NCBI GenBank assembly: GCA_949296645.1
Contig: CASFPH010000003.1
Location: forward strand, 1 to 64,000
Source of the DNA: an uncultured Bacteroidales bacterium
Lineage (GTDB): Bacteria > Bacteroidota > Bacteroidia > Bacteroidales > UBA932
Length of the DNA: 64,000 nt
Direction: 5' to 3'
Shown here: positions 46,058 through 55,180 of the stretch, one piece after another
Numbering within the stretch: position 1 is the stretch's first letter
How the letters are laid out: the number at the start of each line of letters is the position of its first letter
The notes under the pieces: generated by a model
Told to the model about the DNA's origin: nothing
What the model saw: the letters and a program-made list of their open reading frames with translations, nothing else
Databases searched by the model: none
Program-made: the position numbers and the translations under genes

Positions 46058-46087
46058 CAAATTTATAAAAAAATTTAATTATTCAAA
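46058..46087 (-). promoter_or_regulatory. Promoter of the HYC_CC_PP-like gene and possibly the peptidase operon
   Basis: The minus strand has TTTG (46087-46084), 18 bases, then TAAATTTG (46065-46058). The transcript would start about 13 bases before the ATG at 46038. It is the only convincing promoter upstream of the 15-kb minus-strand cluster. Confidence 0.6.
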
Positions 46088-46172
46088 CAATAAAACATTA
46101 AAAAATGAAACAGGCAGCCACATGCATTTCAACATATGACCGCCTGAGTAAACGCCATTATATATGTATTTT

Positions 46173-46421
46173 CTATTCTGACTTGATATATTCCAAAGCC
46201 TTATCAAGTATTGCAGTATCATCAAGCCTTACCAGACCGCCTTCCGGACCGGATTCAATATGCATGCCCGCACACTTGCCTCCGTCATAATGATCTCCGC
46301 CGAAATAATTTCTGACCATATCGGCATCAACACCAAGCTCGTCCGCTATTTTCTGCATTGATCCGTGAGGCAGCGAATCCTTGATTCTACGCAACTCATT
46401 GAAGGTTATCGTTCTTGCCAT
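46173..46421 (-). CDS. Small helix-turn-helix protein of Bacteroidetes
   Basis: 82 residues. ITFNELRRIKDSLPHGSMQKIADELGVDADMVRNYFGG is a helix-turn-helix (about 5-42), and the tail IESGPEGGLVRLDDTAILDKAL is conserved in a small family often annotated as DNA-binding protein in Bacteroidetes. Target and function unknown. It ends in the gap after the HYC_CC_PP-like gene and is transcribed on its own or with the lipocalin 46 bases upstream. Confidence 0.8.
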   Translation of the reverse strand: MARTITFNELRRIKDSLPHGSMQKIADELGVDADMVRNYFGGDHYDGGKCAGMHIESGPEGGLVRLDDTAILDKALEYIKSE

Positions 46422-46467
46422 AATTAATTGTTTAAGATGTTTGTAAATTTATTTTCGTGACGGTCAA

Positions 46468-46986
46468 TCACCTGTTTTCCGTCTGCTTGACCATTATCAA
46501 TTTCCGGATATCATAACCGAGGTCAGATGCCTTTTTCTTAACCGATTCCAAATCCGCTGCATCCATGACCGGTTTTCTGCTGAGAATCCACAGATATTTG
46601 TCGGACTTGCTGCCAATGAGTGCATAGGAATAATCGTCAGCTATGTCCATTATTATATAAGGCGTATAGAACCACAGGAAAAACGACACCTCAAGTCTTT
46701 TAGGATCTGCAGGATCAACGAGCCTTGCCTTGCCTTCCGCAGTCTTCAGTTTGCCGGATCTTATTCCTGAATTCAGAACCTTTATCGTTCCGTCCTCTTT
46801 CATGGAGTACTCGGCCGTAACATTGTCCATTCCCCTTTCAAAACTGTGATCGAATCTGGCAATCTCATACCATTTGCCGAGAAATCTGGACAGTTCAAAC
46901 GACACTCCGGAATCGGCGGCTGTGCCTTCGGACATATTAGAGAAAAACATAAGTGGAACAAGAGAAATTAGAATTGAATTTTTCAT
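46468..46986 (-). CDS. Lipocalin family protein (Blc-like)
   Basis: 172 residues. N-terminal signal peptide, then the lipocalin signature GKWYEIARFDHSFERG (about 37-52), the middle strand motif and WILSRKPVMD with Tyr-Leu-Trp before it, as in bacterial lipocalin Blc. Binds lipids or other small hydrophobic molecules, in the periplasm or outer membrane. There is no lipobox Cys in the signal peptide, unlike E. coli Blc. It is divergent from the MFS gene. Confidence 0.92.
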   Translation of the reverse strand: MKNSILISLVPLMFFSNMSEGTAADSGVSFELSRFLGKWYEIARFDHSFERGMDNVTAEYSMKEDGTIKVLNSGIRSGKLKTAEGKARLVDPADPKRLEVSFFLWFYTPYIIMDIADDYSYALIGSKSDKYLWILSRKPVMDAADLESVKKKASDLGYDIRKLIMVKQTENR

Positions 46987-47008
46987 AGCATCATAATTCT
47001 GTTTCCTA

Positions 47009-47016
47009 CAAATATA
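47009..47016 (-). promoter_or_regulatory. -7 box of the lipocalin gene
   Basis: The minus strand reads TATATTTG 23 bases before the ATG. A matching TATATTTG on the plus strand at 47061-47068 is placed symmetrically around the hairpin at 47019-47061. Confidence 0.5.
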
Positions 47017-47018
47017 CC

Positions 47019-47061
47019 ATAAAATAAACGTAAATGAAAGTAATAATTACATTTATTTTAT
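47019..47061. repeat. AT-rich imperfect inverted repeat
   Basis: ATAAAATAAACGTAAAT (47019-47035) pairs with AATTACATTTATTTTAT (47045-47061), 15 of 17 positions, with a 9-base loop. It lies between two opposite -7 boxes in the lipocalin/MFS intergenic region, so it could be an operator. Confidence 0.5.
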
Positions 47062-47146
47062 ATATTTGTCCGCTACGCGGCCATTTATAGCTCACGCTCG
47101 GCATAGCAAATAAATTTGCTCTGCCCTCGCTTACTCGCTATATTTG
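47061..47146. repeat. REP-like palindromic element flanked by TATATTTG direct repeats
   Basis: TATATTTG at 47061-47068 recurs at 47139-47146. Between them lies a GC-richer segment (TCACGCTCGGCATAGC then GCTCTGCCCTCGCTTACTCGC) containing the hairpin GCATAGCAAA/TTTGCTCTGC (47101-47124). I recall similar CTCGGCATAGC and CTCGCTTACTCG sequences in intergenic regions of other Bacteroidales, but I cannot verify that here. Confidence 0.5.
47115..47146 (+). promoter_or_regulatory. Promoter of the MFS transporter gene
   Basis: TTTG (47115-47118), 20 bases, then TATATTTG (47139-47146), an exact -33/-7 pair. The TTTG is part of the right arm of the hairpin at 47101-47124, so hairpin or protein binding there could affect the promoter. 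Leader to the ATG at 47218 about 65 bases. Confidence 0.75.
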
Positions 47147-47217
47147 AAACATAATTATGATTTGGCGGCCCGTTTTATAACCGCTGCAGACTGGAAATAA
47201 CTATAAAATAAAAACAT

Positions 47218-48654
47218 ATGACAGAAAAAATTCAAAAAACACTTCGTGACTCGGCTGCTGCAAGATGGACGGCACTTGTTCTTCTTGCATCGGCAATGTT
47301 CTTCGGATATATCTTCATGGATATATTGTCACCTCTTCAGGAACTTCTGCAGACGGAAAGGGGATGGGATCCTGCAGCCTACGGCAGATACGCCGGTTCG
47401 GAAACATTCCTGAACGTATTTGTATTCTTCCTCATCTTTGCAGGAATCATACTTGACAAAATGGGAGTGCGGTTTACAGCCATTCTCTCCGGTGCGGTTA
47501 TGGTAGCAGGTGCTGCAATAAACTACTATGCCGTATCTCCAGCATTTGCAGGCAGCAGCATGGAAACTTTCATGACCAACAATTTCAATCTTCCTTCCGA
47601 ATGGTGGAACATAACTCCATTCTTCGAAGGCATGCCTGCATCAGCCAAACTTTCAGCAATAGGATTCATGATATACGGCTGCGGAGTTGAAATGGCTGGG
47701 ATCACGGTTTCAAGAGGCATAGTGAAATGGTTCAAAGGGAAGGAACTGGCACTGGCTATGGGCGTTGAAATGGCAATTGCCAGAATAGGCGTGGCAGTTG
47801 TGGTACTCGGCTCTCCGGTATTGGCAACGATGAATCCTGTAGACGTTTCAAGACCGGTTGCAATTGCGGTAATACTGTTAATAATAGGACTGATTTCATT
47901 CATCGTCTATGCATTCATGGACAAGAAACTGGAAGTACAACTCGGAACGAACGATGAAGAAAAGGACGATCCGTTCAAAGTCAGTGATCTCGGAAAAATT
48001 TTCTCTTCAAAGGTATTCTGGATAGTGGCACTGCTGTGCGTACTCTATTATTCGGCAATTTTCCCGTTCCAGAAATATGCGATAAACATGCTGCAGTGCA
48101 ACCTTGGATACACAGCCGAACAGGCAGGACGCATATTCTTCGTATTTCCTCTTGGAGCGGCAGCCATTACACCTCTGCTCGGGAACTATTTGGACAGAAA
48201 AGGCAAAGGTGCATCCATGCTAATGCTCGGAGCCATCCTGATGATAGTATGCCATCTTTCTTTCGCGCTCCTTCTGCCGGCAACGCAATCAACCTTAATA
48301 GCATACGCAGGCATCATTTTGCTCGGAATATCATTCTCACTGGTTCCTGCCGCACTATGGCCTTCAGTACCGAAGCTCGTAGACGGTAAACTTCTCGGTT
48401 CAGCATACGCCGTGATATTCTGGATTCAGAACATAGGGCTGTATTCATTCCCGATGATCATAGGCTCCGTACTACAGTCATCGAATCCTGGAGTGACAGA
48501 TCCGCTAAAATACGATTACACAGCCCCGATGCTGGTATTCACGTCACTTGGAGTCCTTGCACTCTTCCTCGGAATATGGCTCAAGGCCGTAGACCGCAAG
48601 AAAGGATACGGACTGGAACTTCCGAACATAGAAGACGAAAGCAAGAAACAATAA
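47218..48654 (+). CDS. Major facilitator superfamily transporter
   Basis: 478 residues with 12 predicted membrane helices. The loop after helix 2 has DKMGVRFTAILSG, a variant of the MFS motif A, and the second copy is NYLDRKGKGASMLM. A hydrophilic insertion of about 45 residues (SPAFAGSSMETF to GMPASAKL) lies between helices 3 and 4 and is unusual. The short C-terminal tail is charged. Substrate unknown. It is monocistronic, between its own promoter and the terminator at 48673. Confidence 0.9.
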   Translation: MTEKIQKTLRDSAAARWTALVLLASAMFFGYIFMDILSPLQELLQTERGWDPAAYGRYAGSETFLNVFVFFLIFAGIILDKMGVRFTAILSGAVMVAGAAINYYAVSPAFAGSSMETFMTNNFNLPSEWWNITPFFEGMPASAKLSAIGFMIYGCGVEMAGITVSRGIVKWFKGKELALAMGVEMAIARIGVAVVVLGSPVLATMNPVDVSRPVAIAVILLIIGLISFIVYAFMDKKLEVQLGTNDEEKDDPFKVSDLGKIFSSKVFWIVALLCVLYYSAIFPFQKYAINMLQCNLGYTAEQAGRIFFVFPLGAAAITPLLGNYLDRKGKGASMLMLGAILMIVCHLSFALLLPATQSTLIAYAGIILLGISFSLVPAALWPSVPKLVDGKLLGSAYAVIFWIQNIGLYSFPMIIGSVLQSSNPGVTDPLKYDYTAPMLVFTSLGVLALFLGIWLKAVDRKKGYGLELPNIEDESKKQ

Positions 48655-48672
48655 TATCGGTATACCTGAATT

Positions 48673-48714
48673 AAAAGGGCCGTGCAGTTTCAATTTCGAC
48701 TGCACGGCCCTTTT
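48673..48714. terminator. Bidirectional terminator between MFS and RND operon
   Basis: A perfect 16-bp stem: AAAAGGGCCGTGCAGT (48673-48688) and ACTGCACGGCCCTTTT (48699-48714), a 10-base loop and T runs on both strands. Confidence 0.93.
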
Positions 48715-48734
48715 TTAATTCAGAACGATACTAA

Positions 48735-50021
48735 TCAGTGATTTCCTGTCACATTTCTGTACTCACGGCATTTCAGCACATACTCTATAACTGCATCGCT
48801 TCTTTTGTTTTCACTCTCGACCTTCTTCATCTGGGATTCCAGCAATTCACTCATTGACAACAGGCCTGCATCAAAACTTCTCCTGTTGAGCTCATAATTC
48901 TCGGTAGCGATCTCTATCGCCTTTTCAGCAAGTTCCACATTCCTGTAGGCCTGATACAGTTCGTTCCATACCTTCTGCATTCTGAGGAGCAAAAGCTGCC
49001 TGGCATTTTCCACCTCATTTTCATTCATTTCCATCTCCCTCTTCTTCTTCCGCAATTCATATGAACCTTCCCACCATCCTGACAAAGGCACGGTAACGGT
49101 TGCAAAAACGGATCCGAAATCATGGTTCGTATTGAGCAGATTCTGATACTGATAACTTACGCCTATACCAACTGCCGGCATATAGTCCCCAGCCTTCAGG
49201 ACATACTCAAGCTTTTTAGCCTCCACGCTTTTCAGAAGCATCTCATACTCGGGCAGAGAAGCAAGAGCCGACTCATGATCGACGAGATAATATTCCGGCT
49301 CCATAATCTCCGTCACAGGCATGGTATCAACGTCGAAGGAATCCATGGATTCCATGCCTATATATTGTGCAAGAGCCATTCTGGACAAAATGATACCGTT
49401 TTCAAGCTCGTTTTTTCTTGACTCAAGTTCATTTTTAGCGTACAGTACATCCAGCATGTCATTTCTGTTTTTCACACCTGCATCAATGAGATTGCCTAAA
49501 TCCTTCTCAAGGTTGTCGACCAGCGTTTCCGAACTTTTTACAATCTTCATTTTTTCCTTTAGTGAAACAAGAAGCCAATAGTAACGTTCAACCTCCGCAG
49601 TAACATCACGCTCCACGGCTTCAAGTTTCAAACGACCGACCTCAGTCCCTACTTTGGCCAATTTGTTGCCGGTAATTATCCTGCCTCCGGCAAAGACAGG
49701 CTGAACAGCCATCACCCCTCCTACAAGTCCGTCTTTCCCGACAGGAAAGGAAATTCCCGGCAAAATGACGAACTTCGCAGCACCGTTATCGGTAGTAAAC
49801 CAGGAACCGACGGCATTCACCTGCGGAAAGTATCTGGTAAAAAGTGCTCTTTTCGTATCCATGGAATTTCCGTATTCAAGAACCGCATTCTTCATCTGAT
49901 AATTGTTTTCCATGGCAAGTCTGATACAATCATCCACAGAATATATTTCCGTGCCGTTGTCGGCATGAAGAGACGGCATACAGCATATAAAGACCGGCAA
50001 TAACAGCAATATTCTTTTCAT
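48735..50021 (-). CDS. TolC family outer membrane efflux protein (RND operon)
   Basis: 428 residues. Signal peptide (to about SLHAD), then YSVDDCIRLAMENNYQM, the usual TolC repeat start, and two coiled-coil helical repeats. It forms the outer-membrane exit duct of the RND pump encoded upstream (12-base gap). It is shorter than the TolC at 10474 and only distantly related to it. Last gene of the operon, followed by the terminator at 48673-48714. Confidence 0.92.
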   Translation of the reverse strand: MKRILLLLPVFICCMPSLHADNGTEIYSVDDCIRLAMENNYQMKNAVLEYGNSMDTKRALFTRYFPQVNAVGSWFTTDNGAAKFVILPGISFPVGKDGLVGGVMAVQPVFAGGRIITGNKLAKVGTEVGRLKLEAVERDVTAEVERYYWLLVSLKEKMKIVKSSETLVDNLEKDLGNLIDAGVKNRNDMLDVLYAKNELESRKNELENGIILSRMALAQYIGMESMDSFDVDTMPVTEIMEPEYYLVDHESALASLPEYEMLLKSVEAKKLEYVLKAGDYMPAVGIGVSYQYQNLLNTNHDFGSVFATVTVPLSGWWEGSYELRKKKREMEMNENEVENARQLLLLRMQKVWNELYQAYRNVELAEKAIEIATENYELNRRSFDAGLLSMSELLESQMKKVESENKRSDAVIEYVLKCREYRNVTGNH

Positions 50022-50033
50022 AACATGAATAAT

Positions 50034-53000
50034 TTATTTTTTATCAGGAAATATCTTCCAGTATAATACAGGCAGTACGGTAACAGCCAGGAACGTACAG
50101 AATATGGTTCCGGAAAATATCACTACACCCATAGGTCCCCACAGGGAAGTATTTGAAATAATCATCGGTACAACCCCAACGGCGGTGGTTGCAGAAGTAA
50201 GGAAAATCGGAAGCATACGCCTTTTTCCGGCATCATACGCGGCATCCCTCGCAGTATATCTGCAGTTAAGCCTCAAATTCTGGGCGTGCTCGAACATGAT
50301 TATCGCATTACGGACAACAACACCTATAAGACCTATTATTCCGAGTATGCACGTGATACTGAAATCATGCCCGCTGATCATAAGTCCTACGGAAGCTCCT
50401 ACCAATGTAAAAAGTACCGATGACATGGCTGCAACAGCGAGACCTATTTTCTTGAAATTGAAAAGCAGGAAGAAAAACACGATGAAGACGGATGCGGTCA
50501 GTCCTCTGTAAATCGGGGGCATAATATTATCATTGGCTTCCTTTTCGCCTCCAAACGATATGGAGATATTTTCAGGAAGAGATGGAAATATTTTTTCCTC
50601 AAGCAGCCGTTCAACCTCTTTCTGGGCAGCATCCGCATTGGATCCTATTAAAATCTCCGCCATTACGCTTATGGTCCTTATTCCGTTTCTTCTCACTATC
50701 TGCCCTTCGTTCCATTCAGGTTCAATATCGGCTATCTGCCTGAGAGGAACGGATACTCCTGGGATAACTGCAGATATGTAATCGTCGGACAGGGAGAAAG
50801 CACCGTTTCCTTCCCCGGCATTTCCCTTAACCGATACCGTAACCGGATAATTGCCTTCCCATACGCTTCCCACAGGAAGTTTACCATACAGAACGGAAAG
50901 TTCTGAAGCTACCATCGAAGAAGTAATACCTGACTTGGAAGCTTCCTCGCCATGAAGACTTATCTTTACGGAAGGAAGAGGTTCTTCAAAGTTCGTCCTT
51001 ATCCATCTGAGTCCTTCAACATCCCTCATCAGGACCTTGACGGAATCGGCAATATCCTTTATCGTCCGGATATCGTTCCCCGCAATACGTACTTCCACAG
51101 GAGCCTGTGCGACCTGATAATCTATCTGTTTGAACTTGACGTATGCATCTGGAAACATTTCCGAATACTTATTGGAGAACTCACGTATCAGATCTACGGA
51201 AGCATCGTTGGAAACAGTGTTTACAATGAACTGTGCATAATTGTTTCCTCCTATCTGAGGAGCATATGTAGCATGGAACCTTGGTGATGACTGCCCTATG
51301 AATGAAGTTATCGAAACGATTCTGCCGTCCCGGCTCATACACCTGTAAAGCGAATCACACACATCCCCCGTGCGCTCAAGGGAAGTACCCTGAGGAAGAT
51401 ATATCTCTACGGCGAACTGATCCCTGTCAGCACATGGCAGCATTCTGCGACTCAGATTCATAAGCAGATATGCTCCCAGAACGATACTGAACAGCCCCAT
51501 TCCCAAAGTTGCATAAGGATGTCTGAAATTGAAATCAAGCAGTTTGTTGTATCCCCGCTGTACAACGTCAAGCAGGTTGAATCCTTTTTTAGGTTTATTG
51601 CGTCCAAGCCCTTTTTTTATCACCAGCCTTTCCATAAAAGGTATGAACACCATTGCCACAGCCAATGAGGACATGAGCGCTATGGATATCGTCCATGGAA
51701 ACATTTTCAGGAAATCCAGCATTATACCGGACAACGTAAGCAACAGAGGGAAAAATATTATGCATATGCAGAATGTCGCAAGAAATACAGACCAGAAATA
51801 ATCCTTTGCACTCGAAATTGCAGCATTCCATTTGGACATCCCCATATCGAGTTTTTCAAGATATGCATCGATAACTATAATCGAATTGTCTACAATCATA
51901 CCCAATGCGGCTATAAGAGCGGCAAGTGTCACCGTATTCAAAGGGATGTTGCAAAGGTACATCACTGCAAGCGATATGAAAATACTTATAGGAATGGATG
52001 TAGCTGCTACAAGCGCCGATCTGAAAGGGAACAGCAGCATCATTACGACAATCACCACTATTATGGATATGAAAAGATCCCTGATAAAAGATGTCACGGA
52101 AGTATCCACGACTTTCGGCTGGTCCGCAATACGCCTTATCCTCACACTTTCAGGAAGTGTTTTCTGGAATTCATGAAGCACCTCATCCACTTCTTCACCG
52201 TATTCCACTATGTTTTTTCCAGGTCTCATCTCCATCGAGAGTACAACAGCCCTGTTCCCGTTATCCTTTATATATGGTTCCGAATCAGGATACTCACGGT
52301 ACACCTCCGCTATGTCCTTTACCCTTACTATATTGCCGTCCTTGTCCGAATACAGTATCTGATCGGCTATCTCCCTTTCCGAGATAAAATTCGCAGATAC
52401 ATGCAAAGGCATATCATGATTGCCGCTCCTGATTTTACCGACAGACATATTGAAGTCCTGTACCGCAAGTTTCGCCATGACTGCCTTCACGTCCAGCCCG
52501 TACATTGCAAGTTTGTCCTTGTCTATCTCTATTACAATCTCCTCCTTCAAAAGCCCGTAGCGCCTTATATTGGAAACAGAAGGTATCCGCCTGAGCTGGC
52601 TCTCAAGATTTTCGAGATATAATCCGAGCTCTCTGTAGGTTTTGTCAGAAGATTCTATGGAAACAAGGAGTGCGGAAGTATCTCCAAAATCGTCCTTTGC
52701 CACAAGGGCAATAACCTCTTTAGGAAGAGTCATCTTGAACTCTTCCAGTCCGAGCCTTATTTTTGACCATACTTCGTTTTTGTTGTTCACATCATCATTC
52801 AACTCGATCATGAAATAAAGGATTCCATCCCTTGATATGGAATAGGAACGCTCCCTGTTCACTTCATTGAACGTAAACAAATAATTTTCCAGAGGTTGTG
52901 CCACACGCTGCTCCACCTGCATCGAGGTAGCTCCAGGATAAACGGCAACAACCAGCCCCTGCCTTATCGTATACTCAGGAAATTCCTGTTTCGGCATTCT

Positions 53001-53105
53001 TTCCAGGCCATAGATTCCCATTATAACCAGAAGTGCTATTATAAGAAGCGTAATCTGGCTGTACCTCATGGCCGAACCTATAATCCCCCTGTTGATCTTA
53101 CCCAT
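50034..53105 (-). CDS. RND family efflux permease (AcrB-like)
   Basis: 1023 residues. Twelve membrane helices in two halves with large periplasmic loops. Helix 4 carries GMIVDNSIIVIDAYLEK, where the proton-relay Asp of RND pumps lies, and the second half has IGVVVRNAIIMFEHA. The PGATSMQVEQRVAQPLE segment after helix 1 is typical. Drives export of toxic compounds by proton exchange through the adaptor and TolC. Gap of 3 bases to the adaptor gene. Substrate range unknown. Confidence 0.94.
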   Translation of the reverse strand: MGKINRGIIGSAMRYSQITLLIIALLVIMGIYGLERMPKQEFPEYTIRQGLVVAVYPGATSMQVEQRVAQPLENYLFTFNEVNRERSYSISRDGILYFMIELNDDVNNKNEVWSKIRLGLEEFKMTLPKEVIALVAKDDFGDTSALLVSIESSDKTYRELGLYLENLESQLRRIPSVSNIRRYGLLKEEIVIEIDKDKLAMYGLDVKAVMAKLAVQDFNMSVGKIRSGNHDMPLHVSANFISEREIADQILYSDKDGNIVRVKDIAEVYREYPDSEPYIKDNGNRAVVLSMEMRPGKNIVEYGEEVDEVLHEFQKTLPESVRIRRIADQPKVVDTSVTSFIRDLFISIIVVIVVMMLLFPFRSALVAATSIPISIFISLAVMYLCNIPLNTVTLAALIAALGMIVDNSIIVIDAYLEKLDMGMSKWNAAISSAKDYFWSVFLATFCICIIFFPLLLTLSGIMLDFLKMFPWTISIALMSSLAVAMVFIPFMERLVIKKGLGRNKPKKGFNLLDVVQRGYNKLLDFNFRHPYATLGMGLFSIVLGAYLLMNLSRRMLPCADRDQFAVEIYLPQGTSLERTGDVCDSLYRCMSRDGRIVSITSFIGQSSPRFHATYAPQIGGNNYAQFIVNTVSNDASVDLIREFSNKYSEMFPDAYVKFKQIDYQVAQAPVEVRIAGNDIRTIKDIADSVKVLMRDVEGLRWIRTNFEEPLPSVKISLHGEEASKSGITSSMVASELSVLYGKLPVGSVWEGNYPVTVSVKGNAGEGNGAFSLSDDYISAVIPGVSVPLRQIADIEPEWNEGQIVRRNGIRTISVMAEILIGSNADAAQKEVERLLEEKIFPSLPENISISFGGEKEANDNIMPPIYRGLTASVFIVFFFLLFNFKKIGLAVAAMSSVLFTLVGASVGLMISGHDFSITCILGIIGLIGVVVRNAIIMFEHAQNLRLNCRYTARDAAYDAGKRRMLPIFLTSATTAVGVVPMIISNTSLWGPMGVVIFSGTIFCTFLAVTVLPVLYWKIFPDKK

Positions 53106-53108
53106 ATT

Positions 53109-54155
53109 CTACTCCGCTCCATTTATCCTGACATCAACAGACATACCGTTACTGACCTTATGACCTCCGCCCACAATAACGAAGTCGCCTTCCGAAAGGC
53201 CTTCGCATATCTCCACCGAATCGTTCTGCAGGGCTCCTGTACGCACGAACTTCATTACCGCAGTACTGTCGTCTGATACTGTCCATACATACTTCCTTCC
53301 ATCATTCGAAATTGCTACCGCCCCTACAGGCAGGGAAAAGCCATCATGTACGTTCTTTTCCACAAAAACATTGACAAGCATGCCTGGCAGCATCCTCCGT
53401 CCGGGATTGTCGAGAAGAGCCTTTACCTCATACGTATGTGTCAGAGGATTCGCCTTTATTCCCTTTACATCCACTTTTCCGTAATACACTCTGTCATCCA
53501 AAGCAGGGACAGTCACAACGACATTCTGCCCGTCAATTGCATCTATCTCTTTTTCAGGTACTGATATCTTCACATATAGTCTGTCCAGATCAACTATTCT
53601 GAAAACCGTTTCTCCTGGAACTGCAAGTTCCCCCTCTCCGCACTTTCTCATGGAAACCACACCATCATAAGGAGCCCTCAATCTGGAATCATCCAGATTC
53701 CTTGCGGCGAGCCTTTCCGCAGACTCCGCTTTTTCAAGTTTAGTCTTAATGTCCACCCACTGTACATCAGGCAGTGTACCTGCGTCATGAAGCAGTTTCA
53801 TACGCTCATATCCGTCCTTCGCCTGCCTCAATGTCGAAGCGGCTATCCTGTATGAATCGTAAAGGGATGCAGTATCCAGAGTGGCAAGTACGGCCCCCTC
53901 GTGTACGATATCACCTTCCGTGTAATTGACGGACTTCAATTCTCCTCCGACCTTAAAGGCCAGTGACGAGTACCTGTACTCCTCGACCTGTCCCACATAA
54001 CTGTCCCCTGTAGATATGACCGTCTTCCGGACCTGAACGGCATCTACCGGAATTTTCATCTTCGTTTCCGAATTCCGGCTCCCGCTGTTCCCGCCGCATG
54101 ATGCAAGCAGCAGAAGCGAAAAAGCGGAAATGGTTTTTAGCAATGACATCATCAT
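53109..54155 (-). CDS. RND efflux periplasmic adaptor lipoprotein
   Basis: 348 residues from the first of three successive ATGs (MMMSLLKTIS). Lipobox LLASC anchors it. A lipoyl-like half (YVGQVEEYRYSSLAFKVGGEL), a short coiled-coil hairpin, RLRAPYDGVVSMRKCGEGEL, and a C-terminal barrel with PGMLVNVFVE follow in the usual order. It couples the RND permease to TolC. First gene of the operon and divergent from the AraC gene at 54290. Confidence 0.92.
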   Translation of the reverse strand: MMMSLLKTISAFSLLLLASCGGNSGSRNSETKMKIPVDAVQVRKTVISTGDSYVGQVEEYRYSSLAFKVGGELKSVNYTEGDIVHEGAVLATLDTASLYDSYRIAASTLRQAKDGYERMKLLHDAGTLPDVQWVDIKTKLEKAESAERLAARNLDDSRLRAPYDGVVSMRKCGEGELAVPGETVFRIVDLDRLYVKISVPEKEIDAIDGQNVVVTVPALDDRVYYGKVDVKGIKANPLTHTYEVKALLDNPGRRMLPGMLVNVFVEKNVHDGFSLPVGAVAISNDGRKYVWTVSDDSTAVMKFVRTGALQNDSVEICEGLSEGDFVIVGGGHKVSNGMSVDVRINGAE

Positions 54156-54226
54156 GACACAATATCTTTTATTCAAAATTTCCACTAACATGAGATATTC
54201 TGCAAAAAGGATTCCATCAAAATGCT

Positions 54227-54265
54227 TTTTTAGGTTAAAAAGTCTTCATTTTTAGTCAAAAAGTC
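54227..54265 (-). promoter_or_regulatory. Direct-repeat operator candidate of the RND operon
   Basis: On the minus strand GACTTTTTGACTAAAAAT (54265-54248) and GACTTTTTAACCTAAAAA (54244-54227) are direct repeats with a 21-base period, two helical turns, the arrangement expected for AraC-type binding. The first copy matches the sequence at 10388-10405 in 17 of 18 bases. Confidence 0.6.
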
Positions 54266-54289
54266 CTTATTTTAGCAAAAAATACCGAT

Positions 54290-55180
54290 ATGAAAAATCT
54301 GGATATACCAAGGATCGACGTTTTGACAGCCTGCAAAATTCTCGGGGCTGATTTAAACGAACGCGACATATTGCTTCTCGACGAATCGGCAATTGTGGAA
54401 ACAACGGCAGAACCGATAAGGATGGGCGCTTTTGCTGCCGTACTCTGCAAGGAAGGGACTGCGGAGATTTCCATAAACATGACGCATACGGTACTGCATG
54501 AAATGACACTCACCATAATCCTGCCGGAACAGATAATATGCATGAACGGTGCAAGCATGGATTTCAAGGGAAAAATTGCGGTAATATCTTCCGAAGCAAT
54601 AACCGAGCTGATTCCTGAAATGGAAAATATAAAGGAACACCTTTTCTATCTAAGACAAAACAACAGTATACGCGTATCTGCCGAAGAAGTTGAAACCCTT
54701 GAGCAATATTACTCCATACTGATCAGGAAGCTCGACGACAAGGAAAACGCATATACAAACAAAATATGCCGGAAACTGCTTGCCGCACTTTTTTACGAAT
54801 TCTGCAACATAGCCAAAAAGGACCTGATACATATATCCTACAACAGAAAGAATTTTATCTTTTCCGAATTCGCAAAAGCGGTAAACAAATATTGTAAAAG
54901 CCACAGAAAACTGGCTTTCTACGCTTCAGAGCTATGCATAACACCTAAGTATCTTTCCTCCGTCATAAAGGAAATATGCGGAAAAAGCGCAGGAGAATGG
55001 ATAGATGAAGCCATAATCATGGAAGCGAAAAACCTTCTTGTACACAGCTCCATGGGCATAGGGGAAATATCGGACGTACTTCATTTTCCTGATCAGTCCG
55101 CTTTCGGAAAATACTTCAGGAATCTTACCGGTGTATCGCCAAGCGGATACCGTCACATGAAGAACCGTCAGGATTTATGA
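54290..55180 (+). CDS. AraC family transcriptional regulator (paralog of the one at 9426)
   Basis: 296 residues. N-terminal cupin-like sensor (about 1-150), then the two helix-turn-helix units of AraC (ASELCITPKYLSSVIKEICGK and FPDQSAFGKYFRNLTGVSP). The DNA-binding half is clearly similar to the AraC protein at 9426, including TPKYLS, SA-EWID and the EAKNLL/ESKNML stretch. Divergent from the RND operon, with a 21-bp-period direct repeat between them. The stop overlaps the convergent DUF368 gene by 13 bases. Confidence 0.9.
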   Translation: MKNLDIPRIDVLTACKILGADLNERDILLLDESAIVETTAEPIRMGAFAAVLCKEGTAEISINMTHTVLHEMTLTIILPEQIICMNGASMDFKGKIAVISSEAITELIPEMENIKEHLFYLRQNNSIRVSAEEVETLEQYYSILIRKLDDKENAYTNKICRKLLAALFYEFCNIAKKDLIHISYNRKNFIFSEFAKAVNKYCKSHRKLAFYASELCITPKYLSSVIKEICGKSAGEWIDEAIIMEAKNLLVHSSMGIGEISDVLHFPDQSAFGKYFRNLTGVSPSGYRHMKNRQDL

